DNA from: a virus
Virus record (IMG/VR): IMGVR_UViG_3300032213_001937
Coordinates: 1-31,527 of that record
Strand: one strand, 5' to 3'
Length of the DNA: 31,527 nucleotides
Of the stretch, positions 22,913 to 30,167 are shown one piece after another. Made by a program: the position numbers and the translations under genes. The first letter of the stretch is position 1. Each line of letters begins with the position of its first letter. Below the pieces are notes generated by a model. That model saw nothing but the letters and a program-made list of their open reading frames with translations. It had not been told where the DNA came from and did not search any database.

Positions 22913-23683
22913 TGTTTAGGTTTTTATTAATTAATAATTCTTGTTCTTGAATTGCTTTAAATATTTTATAAGGAATTTGAGGAACTACTGCATTTCCGTA
23001 TCCATGTAATTGCTGTCTAACCAATTTAGGGGGTATCCCATCATCCAAGCATATAATTGGGGGTTCACTATTCCAATAACCGCCCCTACTAATTTGTATA
23101 GCTGTTCCGTAAGGTTTCCACTCCCACGATAGTGCCTTCTCTGATACATAGGAAAAGAAAGTTTCGGTCTGTTGCAGTCTGATGCTACTGGGGTATGCAA
23201 CCAAATACAGCCGGGCACGTTTGTGGGGGCACCAGCTTCTGACGCTCTGCAAATTCTCCATTCTGCATTATACCCCAATCTGGAAAGTTCGGATAAAACT
23301 GTTCTAATGTCTGACCCTCCGTTAGTTTTAAGAAAGTTTGCGACATTTTCGGCAATAATATATTTTGGTTCAATTTCTTTGATTGCTCGAAGCATTTCCC
23401 AAAACAACCCTGTTCGTTTACCTTGTAGCCCCTTCTGACCTTTGCCATTCGCGATGCTCGCATCTTGGCAAGGGAAGCCTCCGGAAAGCACGTCAACTCT
23501 TCCTTTGTGAACTGTAAAGTCTGTTGTTGTAATGTCTCCATAACTAATTGAAGTTTTAAATTTTTTTTTAAGGTGTTCTATTTTATAATCAATATATTCA
23601 CAATGAAAAATATTTTCCCATCCCATCCATTGTGCTGCTAAGTCAAAACCGCCTATTCCGCTAAATAAAGAACCATGTGTCAT
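22899..23683 (-). CDS. DNA (cytosine-5) methyltransferase, interrupted by a one-base frameshift
   Basis: The 5' part (from ATG 23683) encodes LFSGIGGFD (6-14, motif I), GGFPCQDAS (68-76, motif IV with catalytic Cys72), a Trp-rich LFWEMLRAI, AENVANF (111-117, motif VI) and a segment reading GYNAEWRICRASEAGAP. After the five-C run at 23225-23229 this frame continues with unrelated sequence and stops at 22985. The overlapping frame continues the enzyme: PHKRARLYLVAYPS (motif VIII), a short recognition region, VRQQLHGYGNAVVPQIP (motif X-like, GNAVVP) and a stop at 22899. Adding one C would join GAP to HKRAR and give about 261 residues. The second frame's stop overlaps the SSB start, as in a normal operon, so it is the original C-terminus. 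The cause may be mutation, a base-call error in the homopolymer or -1 frameshifting. As read, the first frame alone yields 232 residues without motif X. Confidence 0.8.
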
Positions 23684-23695
23684 AAAATAATTTAA

Positions 23696-25525
23696 TTAAA
23701 AATAAGTAAAATCATTTGATTCTTCAACTATTTCTTCTTGTTGTCCAAAATTAATATTTTTATTTCTTAGCAATACCGCAATAGGGTCTATTCCATTGAA
23801 TAAAAATCTTCTTGTTTTGAAAAACATTTCAAATAGTATAAAGCCCTTTTTTCCTACTATCTTTTGTCTGCGTATCTTTTTAGAGTGAAATTCACAAGAT
23901 GGGTTTTGTGGGTCTGTTTGGGCTAATCCTCGGTGGTATATTAATATGTTATCCATTTTATTGTTCCACATAGCACCATCATTTAAATCAAATACATCAG
24001 GGCAAGGATAGTTTCCGTTATTAGCTTTTACCATTAATTTAGGATGTGCTATTATCCAAAAGAAAACATTATTAGTTTGTGCAAATCTGCTAAATAAAGA
24101 TAACACCCACTCAAGGTACTTATCTGTTCTTTGAAAGTTTTTATATTCGTTGGTAAGTTGGTTGAATGGGTCTATATCGCAACCATCTATGTTTTCCTTT
24201 ATTATTAGTTCAAGAAAAACCTCCATTACATATTGTGGTGTAGGGCTTACATCTTTTGGATATACATAGAATATGTGTTTGCATACAAGGTCGTAAACTC
24301 CTTCGTAAACTTCTCTTGAAGGTCTGTTTGGATTACTTGGGCTACAATCGCATCCTAATATAATCTCTACAAAATCGTGGTAGTATTCTTCGGGTGGGTT
24401 ATCTTCGGGTGCAAAGGAAGCAAACTTTTCTCCATGTAGTAACATTCGCATAGCTTGATACCATTTCTTAAAAGTTGACTTACCATAATTTCCGATTCCA
24501 GATAGCAAAGTTATTTCACCTCTCTTTGGTTTAAACCTTTCATCTAATTCGGGTATGCCTACTCCATCAATCTTTGCATAACCTTCATCGTATATTTTTA
24601 ATGCTTGTTCTTTTACATCAATACCATAAACAACATCTTTCAGTTTTAGTCCTTCATCAAATATTGTTTGGTCAACAGGTATTTCTTTTCTTGTTACTTT
24701 GTCCACTAAAACTTCTCTATCAAAAGAAGCTGAACCATAACTTGAATTGTTTGACTTATATGCAGACTTGATTGCCCTTTGTGCTTCGTTTCTTGTAAAA
24801 TCAGAATTGCTTACAAACTCTGATTCAATCATACTTGTTGCGGAATGTAAGTCTATTCCGAACCTACAACAAGCAGAAGCTAACTTGAAAATAAAATTAT
24901 TTCTTTCCCCTGTAACAAACGCTTCGTTTTTATTTGTTAGCCAAGTAAGTATTCTTTTAAAGATAACATCTTGCTCTGCGGTTTTTACATAGGTTGGTAT
25001 TTTTTCGGTCTTTTTTGTTTTGGTAAAAACACTCGCTTCCTTGTTTATGTAAATTTCACTATCAAAAGATTCATAGCATACCCTAGATGGGTTTATTCCG
25101 CTTTTGTCTATGTCTATAAATTCTTCTTGTAGTGCTTGAAAATGTTCCCGGTGTTTTTTTGGGCTAGATATTTTTACAAGTGCTTTTAACCCATTTCCGG
25201 AAGGAGAAACCCAACAAGCATATACAAATGGCTTTGAAATTATATCTGTTTGCTTATCCCTTAACTCACCTACATTATCAAAGTCAAGTACAATATATCC
25301 CGAATGTTCTATAAGCTGTTCATCTGTTCTATCCTTTCCAAACTTTCCCGAAAAGCAAACGGAGGGTAAATTAAGTTTAATTTTGTTCGCTTTTTCCTTA
25401 TCTAAAGTACCCCTAATTTCCTCTACTATTTTTCTGCTTTTACCCGATTTAATTCTTTCTAAAGCATCATCAATGGAAACATAAAATGGCTCTTTTGAGA
25501 AAATGTTTTTAAAAATCGTAACCAT
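23696..25525 (-). CDS. Primase-helicase: VirE_N/prim-pol-like front and DnaB/Twinkle-like helicase (609 aa)
   Basis: 609 residues. The front (~1-170) resembles VirE_N/BT4734-like sequences: SGYIVLDFDNV (75-85) gives a DxD pair, VSPSGNGLKALVKIS (106-120) is the family's conserved SPSGNGLK segment, and NPSRVCYESFDSEIYIN follows. The C-terminal half is a RecA-type helicase: LSGIGNYGKSTF (341-352, Walker A), FAPEDNPPEEYYHDF, IDGCDIDPFNQL (~446-456, Walker B-like), WIIAHPKLM (490-498) and SKKIRRQKIVG (~548-558, arginine-finger region). Bacteroidota phages often fuse primase-like and helicase parts this way. It would unwind and prime the fork with SSB downstream. The middle (~190-260) contains TGERNNFIFKLASACCRFG, typical of this family's linker. 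It starts after a 131-base gap with inverted repeats and no clear promoter. Confidence 0.8.
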   Translation of the reverse strand: MVTIFKNIFSKEPFYVSIDDALERIKSGKSRKIVEEIRGTLDKEKANKIKLNLPSVCFSGKFGKDRTDEQLIEHSGYIVLDFDNVGELRDKQTDIISKPFVYACWVSPSGNGLKALVKISSPKKHREHFQALQEEFIDIDKSGINPSRVCYESFDSEIYINKEASVFTKTKKTEKIPTYVKTAEQDVIFKRILTWLTNKNEAFVTGERNNFIFKLASACCRFGIDLHSATSMIESEFVSNSDFTRNEAQRAIKSAYKSNNSSYGSASFDREVLVDKVTRKEIPVDQTIFDEGLKLKDVVYGIDVKEQALKIYDEGYAKIDGVGIPELDERFKPKRGEITLLSGIGNYGKSTFKKWYQAMRMLLHGEKFASFAPEDNPPEEYYHDFVEIILGCDCSPSNPNRPSREVYEGVYDLVCKHIFYVYPKDVSPTPQYVMEVFLELIIKENIDGCDIDPFNQLTNEYKNFQRTDKYLEWVLSLFSRFAQTNNVFFWIIAHPKLMVKANNGNYPCPDVFDLNDGAMWNNKMDNILIYHRGLAQTDPQNPSCEFHSKKIRRQKIVGKKGFILFEMFFKTRRFLFNGIDPIAVLLRNKNINFGQQEEIVEESNDFTYF

Positions 25526-25567
25526 AAATTGATATTAATAATTTATTTACTATTTATTTTAAGGCTT

Positions 25568-25630
25568 AAATTTCAATTATTTTTTGGTGGGTTGTACGTT
25601 TATACCATTTTACCATTTGAATTGAAATTT
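25568..25630. repeat. 11-bp inverted repeat in the replication-gene gap
   Basis: AAATTTCAATT (25568-25578) and AATTGAAATTT (25620-25630) are perfect inverted copies 41 bases apart, in the 131-base gap between the initiator-like and primase-helicase genes. The spacer is T-rich and contains GGTGGG. No promoter box is seen. The repeat could be an origin element, an operator pair or a stem that occludes translation. Confidence 0.5.
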
Positions 25631-25649
25631 ACCCCTACTTATGGGGGTA
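25630..25649 (-). other. GC-rich hairpin behind the initiator-like gene
   Basis: TACCCC / GGGGTA, a 6 bp stem with an 8-base loop, directly abutting the right arm of the 11-bp inverted repeat. It lies just after the stop of the gene ending at 25657. No solid T-tract follows on the minus strand, so it is a weak terminator at best or part of a larger cruciform. Confidence 0.35.
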
Positions 25650-25656
25650 TTTCGGG

Positions 25657-26439
25657 CTATTCTTCGGCATATTGCGTTGGAACAAAATTGTTTCTTGCGA
25701 TTTCTAAGTCTTTTTCAATGTTTCTCGGAACGTAACCGGAGGGGGTGAAGTTCGCCCTTGCTTCCTCCAAACCTTTTTCCAAAATTTGTTTTTGGGGTGC
25801 TGCCATCGGTTTCAAAAATGGGATTGTGTTTTTAATTTTTGCTTTCCAATTTTTTATCGGTTTGTTGTGTCCATCCTTCCATCCGTTTTCCTGCCAAGTT
25901 TCAATTTTGGATTTCACCGGGTATTCAAATTTTGAAAAATCGTGTCCAAGTTTTTCAATTTCAGTTTTGGCAAAATTTAGCATTTCTGAAATTTCAGGCA
26001 TTTGTATTTTTTTAACTTTACTATTTGTAAGAATACTTTCTTTTTCTATTACATTTTCATTTTCATTTTCATCTTCCATATGCTTATCCATATGAGTATC
26101 CATATGCTTAGCATATGCTTCGGTGTTTTTTTTCTTACTTTTTTCAACCAAACCATTACTGCGTCTGCTTTCTGTGTATTTACTTCTTCTTTCTTTTTCT
26201 TTCTCTAATCTTGCATTTAAGTAATATTTACCATCAAATTCAAATTTTTCTAAAACATTTGTGCAAACATTGTCAAAGCATACGCCAAGCATATGCTTAG
26301 CTTGTGCTTCTGTAAATTTACCCCTAGCAAACTGCAACATTAATAGTTCTATGTACGCACCTTTTTCTAATAAAGTAAAGTGCATTGTACCTAACTGCCA
26401 ATCACCCGGATAAAACAAAAAAGCAGGGTCTTTTGCCAT
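25657..26439 (-). CDS. DUF1376-like replication protein, possible initiator (260 aa)
   Basis: 260 residues. The N-terminal ~85 are a winged-helix-type start, MAKDPAFLFYPGDWQLGTMH then FTLLEKGAYIELLMLQFARG, matching DUF1376-like proteins ('af.fy..dw...t..l...e.GaY..ll'). A basic stretch follows (EKEKERRSKYTESRRSN), then a low-complexity linker (YAKHMDTHMDKHMEDENENE, ~108-127), and a C-terminal part with SKFEYPVKSKIETWQENGWK and KPIKNWKAKIKNTIPFL, the usual end of phage replication proteins. In phages this family usually sits next to a helicase and is thought to start replication. The linker is encoded by iteron-like repeats (26077-26117), recalling lambda O, whose gene contains its own origin. 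It lies between the HTH gene (10 bases upstream) and the primase-helicase. Confidence 0.65.
   Translation of the reverse strand: MAKDPAFLFYPGDWQLGTMHFTLLEKGAYIELLMLQFARGKFTEAQAKHMLGVCFDNVCTNVLEKFEFDGKYYLNARLEKEKERRSKYTESRRSNGLVEKSKKKNTEAYAKHMDTHMDKHMEDENENENVIEKESILTNSKVKKIQMPEISEMLNFAKTEIEKLGHDFSKFEYPVKSKIETWQENGWKDGHNKPIKNWKAKIKNTIPFLKPMAAPQKQILEKGLEEARANFTPSGYVPRNIEKDLEIARNNFVPTQYAEE
26077..26117. repeat. Four CATATG-centred repeats inside the initiator-like gene
   Basis: CATATG occurs at 26077, 26089, 26101 and 26112, with spacing 12, 12 and 11, close to one helical turn. The units read CATATGCTTATC, CATATGAGTATC, CATATGCTTAG and CATATGCTTCG. A further copy at 26290 is embedded in the perfect palindrome AAGCATATGCTT (26288-26299). 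They look like initiator-binding iterons. Alternatively they are a minisatellite coding the linker. Confidence 0.5.
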
Positions 26440-26449
26440 AAATAATTAA

Positions 26450-26656
26450 TTATTTAATTTTTAAACTAATATCCAAAACCTCGCTTATTTTTTCTAAATT
26501 TGATTCGGAAAGTAAACATACCTTTTGAACCAAAGAAGAATATAATGTTCCATAAGGAATATCTGTTTTACGAGAAAGCCAAGACATTCTCCTTTCCATT
26601 TCATCTAGCCTTTTTAAAATCTTTTGAGAAATTTCATCTCTTTTTTTGTTGCTCAT
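26450..26656 (-). CDS. Small helix-turn-helix regulator (68 aa)
   Basis: 68 residues from the ATG at 26656. An upstream TTG at 26671 could add five residues, but ATG is preferred. After a charged helix (QKILKRLDEMERRM) comes MSWLSRKTDIPYGTLYSSLV, a helix-turn-helix-like sequence (WLSRKT-DIPYGTLYSSL), followed by LLSESNLEKISEVLDISL, the third and fourth helices of XRE-type domains. Such small proteins control early promoters or bind the origin. It is the first minus-strand gene left of the divergent promoter region, with the plus-strand recombination operon starting 100 bases away, so it may set the balance between the two operons. Confidence 0.6.
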   Translation of the reverse strand: MSNKKRDEISQKILKRLDEMERRMSWLSRKTDIPYGTLYSSLVQKVCLLSESNLEKISEVLDISLKIK

Positions 26657-26720
26657 AATCGTTTTTGACAAAGTAAAGTATATTAGTCCATTTGAAAAAA
26701 TAAAGTTTTATAAATATTTT

Positions 26721-26748
26721 TTTGTTTTGGAAATTTAATTTAACTTTG
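26721..26748 (+). promoter_or_regulatory. Early promoter for the recombination operon
   Basis: TTTG (26721-26724), a 16-base spacer, then TAACTTTG (26741-26748), an exact TAnnTTTG. It is only seven bases before the ATG at 26756, so RNA would begin close to the start codon (possibly leaderless). On the minus strand a partial box (TTACTTTG, one mismatch) serves the HTH gene. Confidence 0.6.
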
Positions 26749-26755
26749 GATTCTT

Positions 26756-27304
26756 ATGGCAAATTCAACTATTGTAAGAAAGAAAAAAAGATGCGTTACC
26801 TGTTTTGGTTACGATTATATTTTTTCTAAAGGTAGGTGTAAACATTGTGCAACAATAGAAGATACACAAAAGAGAATTGATAAAGCACAAGACACAGACG
26901 AATCAGAAAGTATGCAGAACTTGATTGCTGATTTGGATTATGTGTTTTCGCAGTATATAAGAGTAAAGCACGCAAATAAGGATGGAATTGCAACTTGCTT
27001 CACCTCTGGTAAAAAATATAATTGGCAACAAATACAATGCGGTCATTTTATATCAAGAAAGAATTTATCTACTCGGTGGTTAGAAGCTAATTGCAGACCA
27101 CAATCGGAACACGACAACTGCTTATTAAGTGGTAATTTAGAAGTGTTTGAAAAGAATTTAGAAGAAGAAAAGAAGGGTAGTGCAGAGTATTTAAGAGAAC
27201 TATCAAGAGAAATAAACAAACCTACTATAAGTGAGCTTAAAGAATTGATTATTGAATATAGGTCAAAACTGAATCAAGCAAAAAAGAAGTTTTTGCAGGG
27301 ATAA
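26756..27304 (+). CDS. NinG/Rap-like recombination nuclease (182 aa)
   Basis: 182 residues. The N-terminal zinc-binding part is RCVTCFGYDYIF then KGRCKHC (two Cys pairs, ~12-32). The middle has VFSQYIRVKHANKDGIATCF then QCGHFISRKNLSTRWLEANC (~92-111), the NinG signature 'C.tCg....c.GHFisR......r....N...qc..CN'. HDNCLLSGNLEVFEKNL lies in the position of the usual CN...G. Lambda NinG (Rap) is a Holliday-junction/D-loop endonuclease. It is the first gene of the plus-strand operon, consistent with an early recombination role. One usual zinc/His position looks altered (DNC), so activity is not assured. Confidence 0.75.
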   Translation: MANSTIVRKKKRCVTCFGYDYIFSKGRCKHCATIEDTQKRIDKAQDTDESESMQNLIADLDYVFSQYIRVKHANKDGIATCFTSGKKYNWQQIQCGHFISRKNLSTRWLEANCRPQSEHDNCLLSGNLEVFEKNLEEEKKGSAEYLRELSREINKPTISELKELIIEYRSKLNQAKKKFLQG

Positions 27305-27335
27305 TCACCAAAAAGTAGGATTAAAAAACAAATAT

Positions 27336-27677
27336 ATGATGTTACAATTAAACCCAACAATTTCGGTAAAAACACCAAAAGGCGATGCAGAAGCATTGAT
27401 TATTATTGACTATGGTGTAAATGTAAACTCTGTATGGTTATGTAGAATGAAAGGTGGAAAAGTTTTACATTTTTATAGCGATGATATTTTGATATACGAT
27501 AATCCTATGAATGGAAATGGATGGGATATTGAAGATGGTTTTAAACCAAAAAAAAATGTATCATCATTTTGTTATCATTGTCATAAATTTATTCCAAATC
27601 ACTTCAAAGAAATAGATAATCAACGTATTTGTATGAACTGTTATCAAAAAAGATTATCTGAAAAAGATGTTTATTAA
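27336..27677 (+). CDS. Small protein with C-terminal zinc ribbon (113 aa)
   Basis: 113 residues. The N-terminal ~60 form a beta-rich domain (TISVKTPKGDAEALIIIDYG, then VWLCRMKGGKVLHFYSDDIL) that I have seen in small phage early proteins next to recombination genes. Residues ~82-105 contain FCYHCHKFI and ICMNCYQKR, two CxxC pairs that probably bind one zinc. It begins 31 bases after the NinG-like gene in an A-rich leader. Role unknown. A DNA- or protein-binding accessory factor is plausible. Confidence 0.5.
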   Translation: MMLQLNPTISVKTPKGDAEALIIIDYGVNVNSVWLCRMKGGKVLHFYSDDILIYDNPMNGNGWDIEDGFKPKKNVSSFCYHCHKFIPNHFKEIDNQRICMNCYQKRLSEKDVY

Positions 27678-27694
27678 CCCTAAAACAATAAAAA

Positions 27695-27886
27695 ATGGCA
27701 AAGAGAGAAAACACACTCGGTAGCAAAATTGAAAAATTGGAATTAGATGAAAGCATTTCAGTTGACAATAGCTACATGACTACAATGGTAACTATTTCCC
27801 GGTTGAAAAAAGATTTCAACCACAGCAACAAAAAATTTAAAGTAAAAGAAACCCAAGAAGGTGTAATTGTTACAAGAGTAAAATAA
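27695..27886 (+). CDS. Small basic protein of unknown function (63 aa)
   Basis: 63 residues, MAKRENTLGSKIEKLELDES, then MTTMVTISRLKKDFNHSNKK and a final EGVIVTRVK. It has a beta/alpha appearance with a basic helix. Tight spacing (17 bases from the upstream gene, 10 to the next) and Bacteroidota-style A-rich leaders support a real gene. The 'F.v.......VtR..' ending is seen in small phage DNA-binding or regulator-like proteins, but I cannot name a family. Confidence 0.45.
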   Translation: MAKRENTLGSKIEKLELDESISVDNSYMTTMVTISRLKKDFNHSNKKFKVKETQEGVIVTRVK

Positions 27887-27896
27887 TTTTAATTTT

Positions 27897-28514
27897 ATGA
27901 AAGAATATTTAGAAAGTGTTAAGTTAAGTAAAGACCCATTCAATCAGCCACAACTACCCGAATGGATTAAAACAAAAAAGTCAGAAGTAACCGGAGAAGA
28001 ATACCAATACAATGATATTGAACTTATTGAGGATATTTTGAGTTATTTTGGAGAATGGAGATACGAAATAAATAAAACTCAATTTGTTCAAGATAAGTTC
28101 GGTATCAGCGTAACAGTAGAGGTTCGTTTAACATTTTCATGGTCTAAAATATCAAGCCAATGGGTACCGGATTTACTATTATTTTTTGGAATAGCATCCG
28201 AATTTGCCCCAAACACCAAGTACCTTACTCTTGCTACACCCAAAGCAGCTTCAATGGCTTTTAAGAACGCAGCAAAGAAGATAGGTACATTATTAGGAAA
28301 GGACTTGAACAGGGGAATAGAAAACAATGAATTACCTTCTGTTTTTATTGAAAAAGAACCAAAGCAAACAACGCAGCAAAGAGTTATTTCGCAAATTGCA
28401 AACTGCAAAACTACTGATGAACTTGAATCGTACAAGCTGTTAAGTAATTCAGACGAAGTAATTAAAAAAGCATACACCGAAAAATATACTGAATTTATTA
28501 CAAAAAAATCTTAA
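27897..28514 (+). CDS. Candidate single-strand annealing protein, Rad52-like (205 aa)
   Basis: 205 residues. The central part includes WRYEINKTQFVQDKFGISVT, VEVRLTFSW, then YLTLATPKAASMAFKNAAKK and IGTLLGKDLNRGIE. 'P.a...A.knAaKk.G..lGk.L.R' resembles the Rad52/22-like and related annealing proteins of phages. The C-terminal ~50 residues are a polar tail (TTDELESYKLLSNSDEVIKK). The next gene, 3 bases on, is a PD-(D/E)XK exonuclease, the classic partner of a phage annealing protein, which strengthens the call. It would bind ssDNA and pair complementary strands in recombination or end joining of replicating genomes. Confidence 0.6.
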   Translation: MKEYLESVKLSKDPFNQPQLPEWIKTKKSEVTGEEYQYNDIELIEDILSYFGEWRYEINKTQFVQDKFGISVTVEVRLTFSWSKISSQWVPDLLLFFGIASEFAPNTKYLTLATPKAASMAFKNAAKKIGTLLGKDLNRGIENNELPSVFIEKEPKQTTQQRVISQIANCKTTDELESYKLLSNSDEVIKKAYTEKYTEFITKKS

Positions 28515-28517
28515 TCT

Positions 28518-29261
28518 ATGTTTGAAAACGCAAAAATACACTGCTCCGCTTTGGGTAATTTAACGACTGAACCAAAAGCTGCTGCCGACAAAGCTAGTGG
28601 GGCTTTATCCGCTACTGCAAAAGCATCGCTTTTAGAAGTCTATGTAAAACAGATTTATGGTAGGAAAAAAGACATTCAAACCAAGCCTATGAAAAAAGGC
28701 ACATTGGTAGAAGATGATTCAATTACTACCCTATCAATGTATGATGGAGTTCTTTATCAAAAGAATGAAAAGAGATACGAAAACGAATTTGTAATAGGAA
28801 CACCGGATATAGTAGATTCCTCTTTTGAGGATAATGATACCGCCACATATGGAAAAGTTATTGATATTAAAAGCAGTTATGACTTATGGACTTTCCTTGC
28901 AAACGTAGATTCAAAGATTGACAAAGGATATTGGTGGCAGCTACAAGGCTATATGTGGTTAACAGGATTAAAAATGGCAGAACTTGTATATGTTCTTTCA
29001 AATATGCCAGAGGAAATGATTCTGCAAGAAAAATACTACCTATTAAAGCGGATGAATGTTATATCCGAAGAAAGCCCGGAGTATATTAAAGCAGTAGCAG
29101 AACTTGAAAAAAGATTAAGTTTTGATGATATACCTGTAAGCCAAAGAGTAATTAAGTTTTCTTTTGGTGCAGACGAATCTGCATTTGACTTTATAGAAAG
29201 CAAGGTAAAAGCTGCAAGGATTGAACTTGAAAGATTTCATAACCTAAGATTTCCAAAATGA
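28518..29261 (+). CDS. PD-(D/E)XK exonuclease, YqaJ/RecB-like (247 aa)
   Basis: 247 residues. The nuclease core is spread over KKGTLVEDDSI (~59-69, equivalent to the 'G...E' Glu), FVIGTPDIVDSSFED (~91-105, containing the core Asp), KVIDIKSSYDLW (~113-124, the hDhK motif) and YWWQLQGYMWLTG (~139-151, the QxxxY motif). This is the family used by phage recombination exonucleases. With the upstream annealing-protein candidate it forms an exonuclease/annealing pair comparable in role, not sequence, to lambda Red. The stop overlaps the next ATG (ATGA), so the downstream gene is translated in coupling. Confidence 0.8.
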   Translation: MFENAKIHCSALGNLTTEPKAAADKASGALSATAKASLLEVYVKQIYGRKKDIQTKPMKKGTLVEDDSITTLSMYDGVLYQKNEKRYENEFVIGTPDIVDSSFEDNDTATYGKVIDIKSSYDLWTFLANVDSKIDKGYWWQLQGYMWLTGLKMAELVYVLSNMPEEMILQEKYYLLKRMNVISEESPEYIKAVAELEKRLSFDDIPVSQRVIKFSFGADESAFDFIESKVKAARIELERFHNLRFPK

Positions 29262-29656
29262 CAATAAGAAAAAGTCCACCAGACGAGCAAGGAAATCATT
29301 TTGTTACCAAAGAATCCGGTAACGTATTGACTATTTGCTTAAAGCTAAACAACGAAACAAGGGAAAGAGAAATAGGTAAAGTGTTTTTGAAGGAAAGAAT
29401 ACTTGAAATAAAGCGTAATAGAGAAAAGCATTTATTTAGAAAGAACAAGTCTTATGGATTTAATGAGCACGTTATTAAAACAGGTAAAACATTTGATAAA
29501 ATACAATTATCAGACGAGCAAAACACCTACTTGTTTAATAAAGAATTAATTTTAACAAAGGGTAGCTATCTTCATTTTAAGGTTTTAGGATTTGAAAAGC
29601 AATTATTCTTGCCCCTATCTGAAATGGAAAAATTTATTATTACACCAATATTTTAA
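29258..29656 (+). CDS. Unknown early protein (132 aa)
   Basis: 132 residues. It begins MTIRKSPPDEQGNHFVTKES, continues with a charged stretch (NNETREREIGKVFLKERILE) and KHLFRKNKSYGFNEHVIK, and ends in beta-like segments (KGSYLHFKVLGFEKQLFLPL). Coupled to the exonuclease by ATGA overlap, it probably acts in the same DNA-processing set. No motif is recognised. Confidence 0.5.
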   Translation: MTIRKSPPDEQGNHFVTKESGNVLTICLKLNNETREREIGKVFLKERILEIKRNREKHLFRKNKSYGFNEHVIKTGKTFDKIQLSDEQNTYLFNKELILTKGSYLHFKVLGFEKQLFLPLSEMEKFIITPIF

Positions 29657-29659
29657 ACA

Positions 29660-29950
29660 ATGAAATACATAGACTACATTAGGATTGGATTTGAAAGAAC
29701 AGAAATGAATTGCGAAACAGAGTTTAAAGAAACCGGGTATCGTGGTTTTGCATTGGAAAAGAAAATAAACGATAGTATGATGGTATGCGTTTTAAGTGGA
29801 GAATTAGGTAACCCTAAACTTTACATTAAAAAAGATAATAGCGAAACCTACCACATAATTCCTATACCAACAGCAGCCGCTTTTGATTTAGTAAAACAAA
29901 CAAAAACTGCTGTAACACCAAATACAAATATTGGGAGTTTAGCTTGTTAA
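29660..29950 (+). CDS. Unknown early protein (96 aa)
   Basis: 96 residues: MKYIDYIRIGFERTEMNCET, FKETGYRGFALEKKIND, SMMVCVLSGELGNPKLYIKK and a Thr/Ala-rich end. Alternating strands suggest a small alpha-beta fold, similar in style to its neighbour. It starts 3 bases after the preceding stop. Function not recognised. Confidence 0.5.
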   Translation: MKYIDYIRIGFERTEMNCETEFKETGYRGFALEKKINDSMMVCVLSGELGNPKLYIKKDNSETYHIIPIPTAAAFDLVKQTKTAVTPNTNIGSLAC

Positions 29951-29971
29951 ATAAAACAAAAAACAAATAAC

Positions 29972-30133
29972 ATGGACCCACAAAGAGAATTAAAGATTTT
30001 TACGAGAGAGCAAGTAGTTAAAATAATAGATGAAATTCTATTAAATGCAGATTGTGTAATGGATGCCATTACTAACGAACATACAGATTATGATGGCGAA
30101 GAGTTGCTGAGCATGGTAGAAAATAAACCATAA
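29972..30133 (+). CDS. Small acidic protein (53 aa)
   Basis: A 53-residue gene: MDPQRELKIFTREQVVKIID, EILLNADCVMDAITNEHTDY and DGEELLSMVENKP. Two amphipathic helices and high acidity. It begins after an A-rich leader (ACAAAAAACAAATAAC) like its neighbours and fills the gap between the 96-residue and HNH genes. A 'fT.eqv..ii' start is common in small phage proteins that tag along with recombination genes, but no function can be given. Confidence 0.55.
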   Translation: MDPQRELKIFTREQVVKIIDEILLNADCVMDAITNEHTDYDGEELLSMVENKP

Positions 30134-30167
30134 GTGGTTGAATTGCATAAAATTAAATTCTAGTAAC

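Noticed and set aside
23185-23541. 118-codon third frame in the methyltransferase region
   Set aside because: No methyltransferase motif occurs in it; the two other frames carry all motifs.
28088-28477. 129-codon minus-strand frame
   Set aside because: It is antisense to the Rad52-like gene; the plus-strand frame is better supported by operon spacing and sequence motifs.
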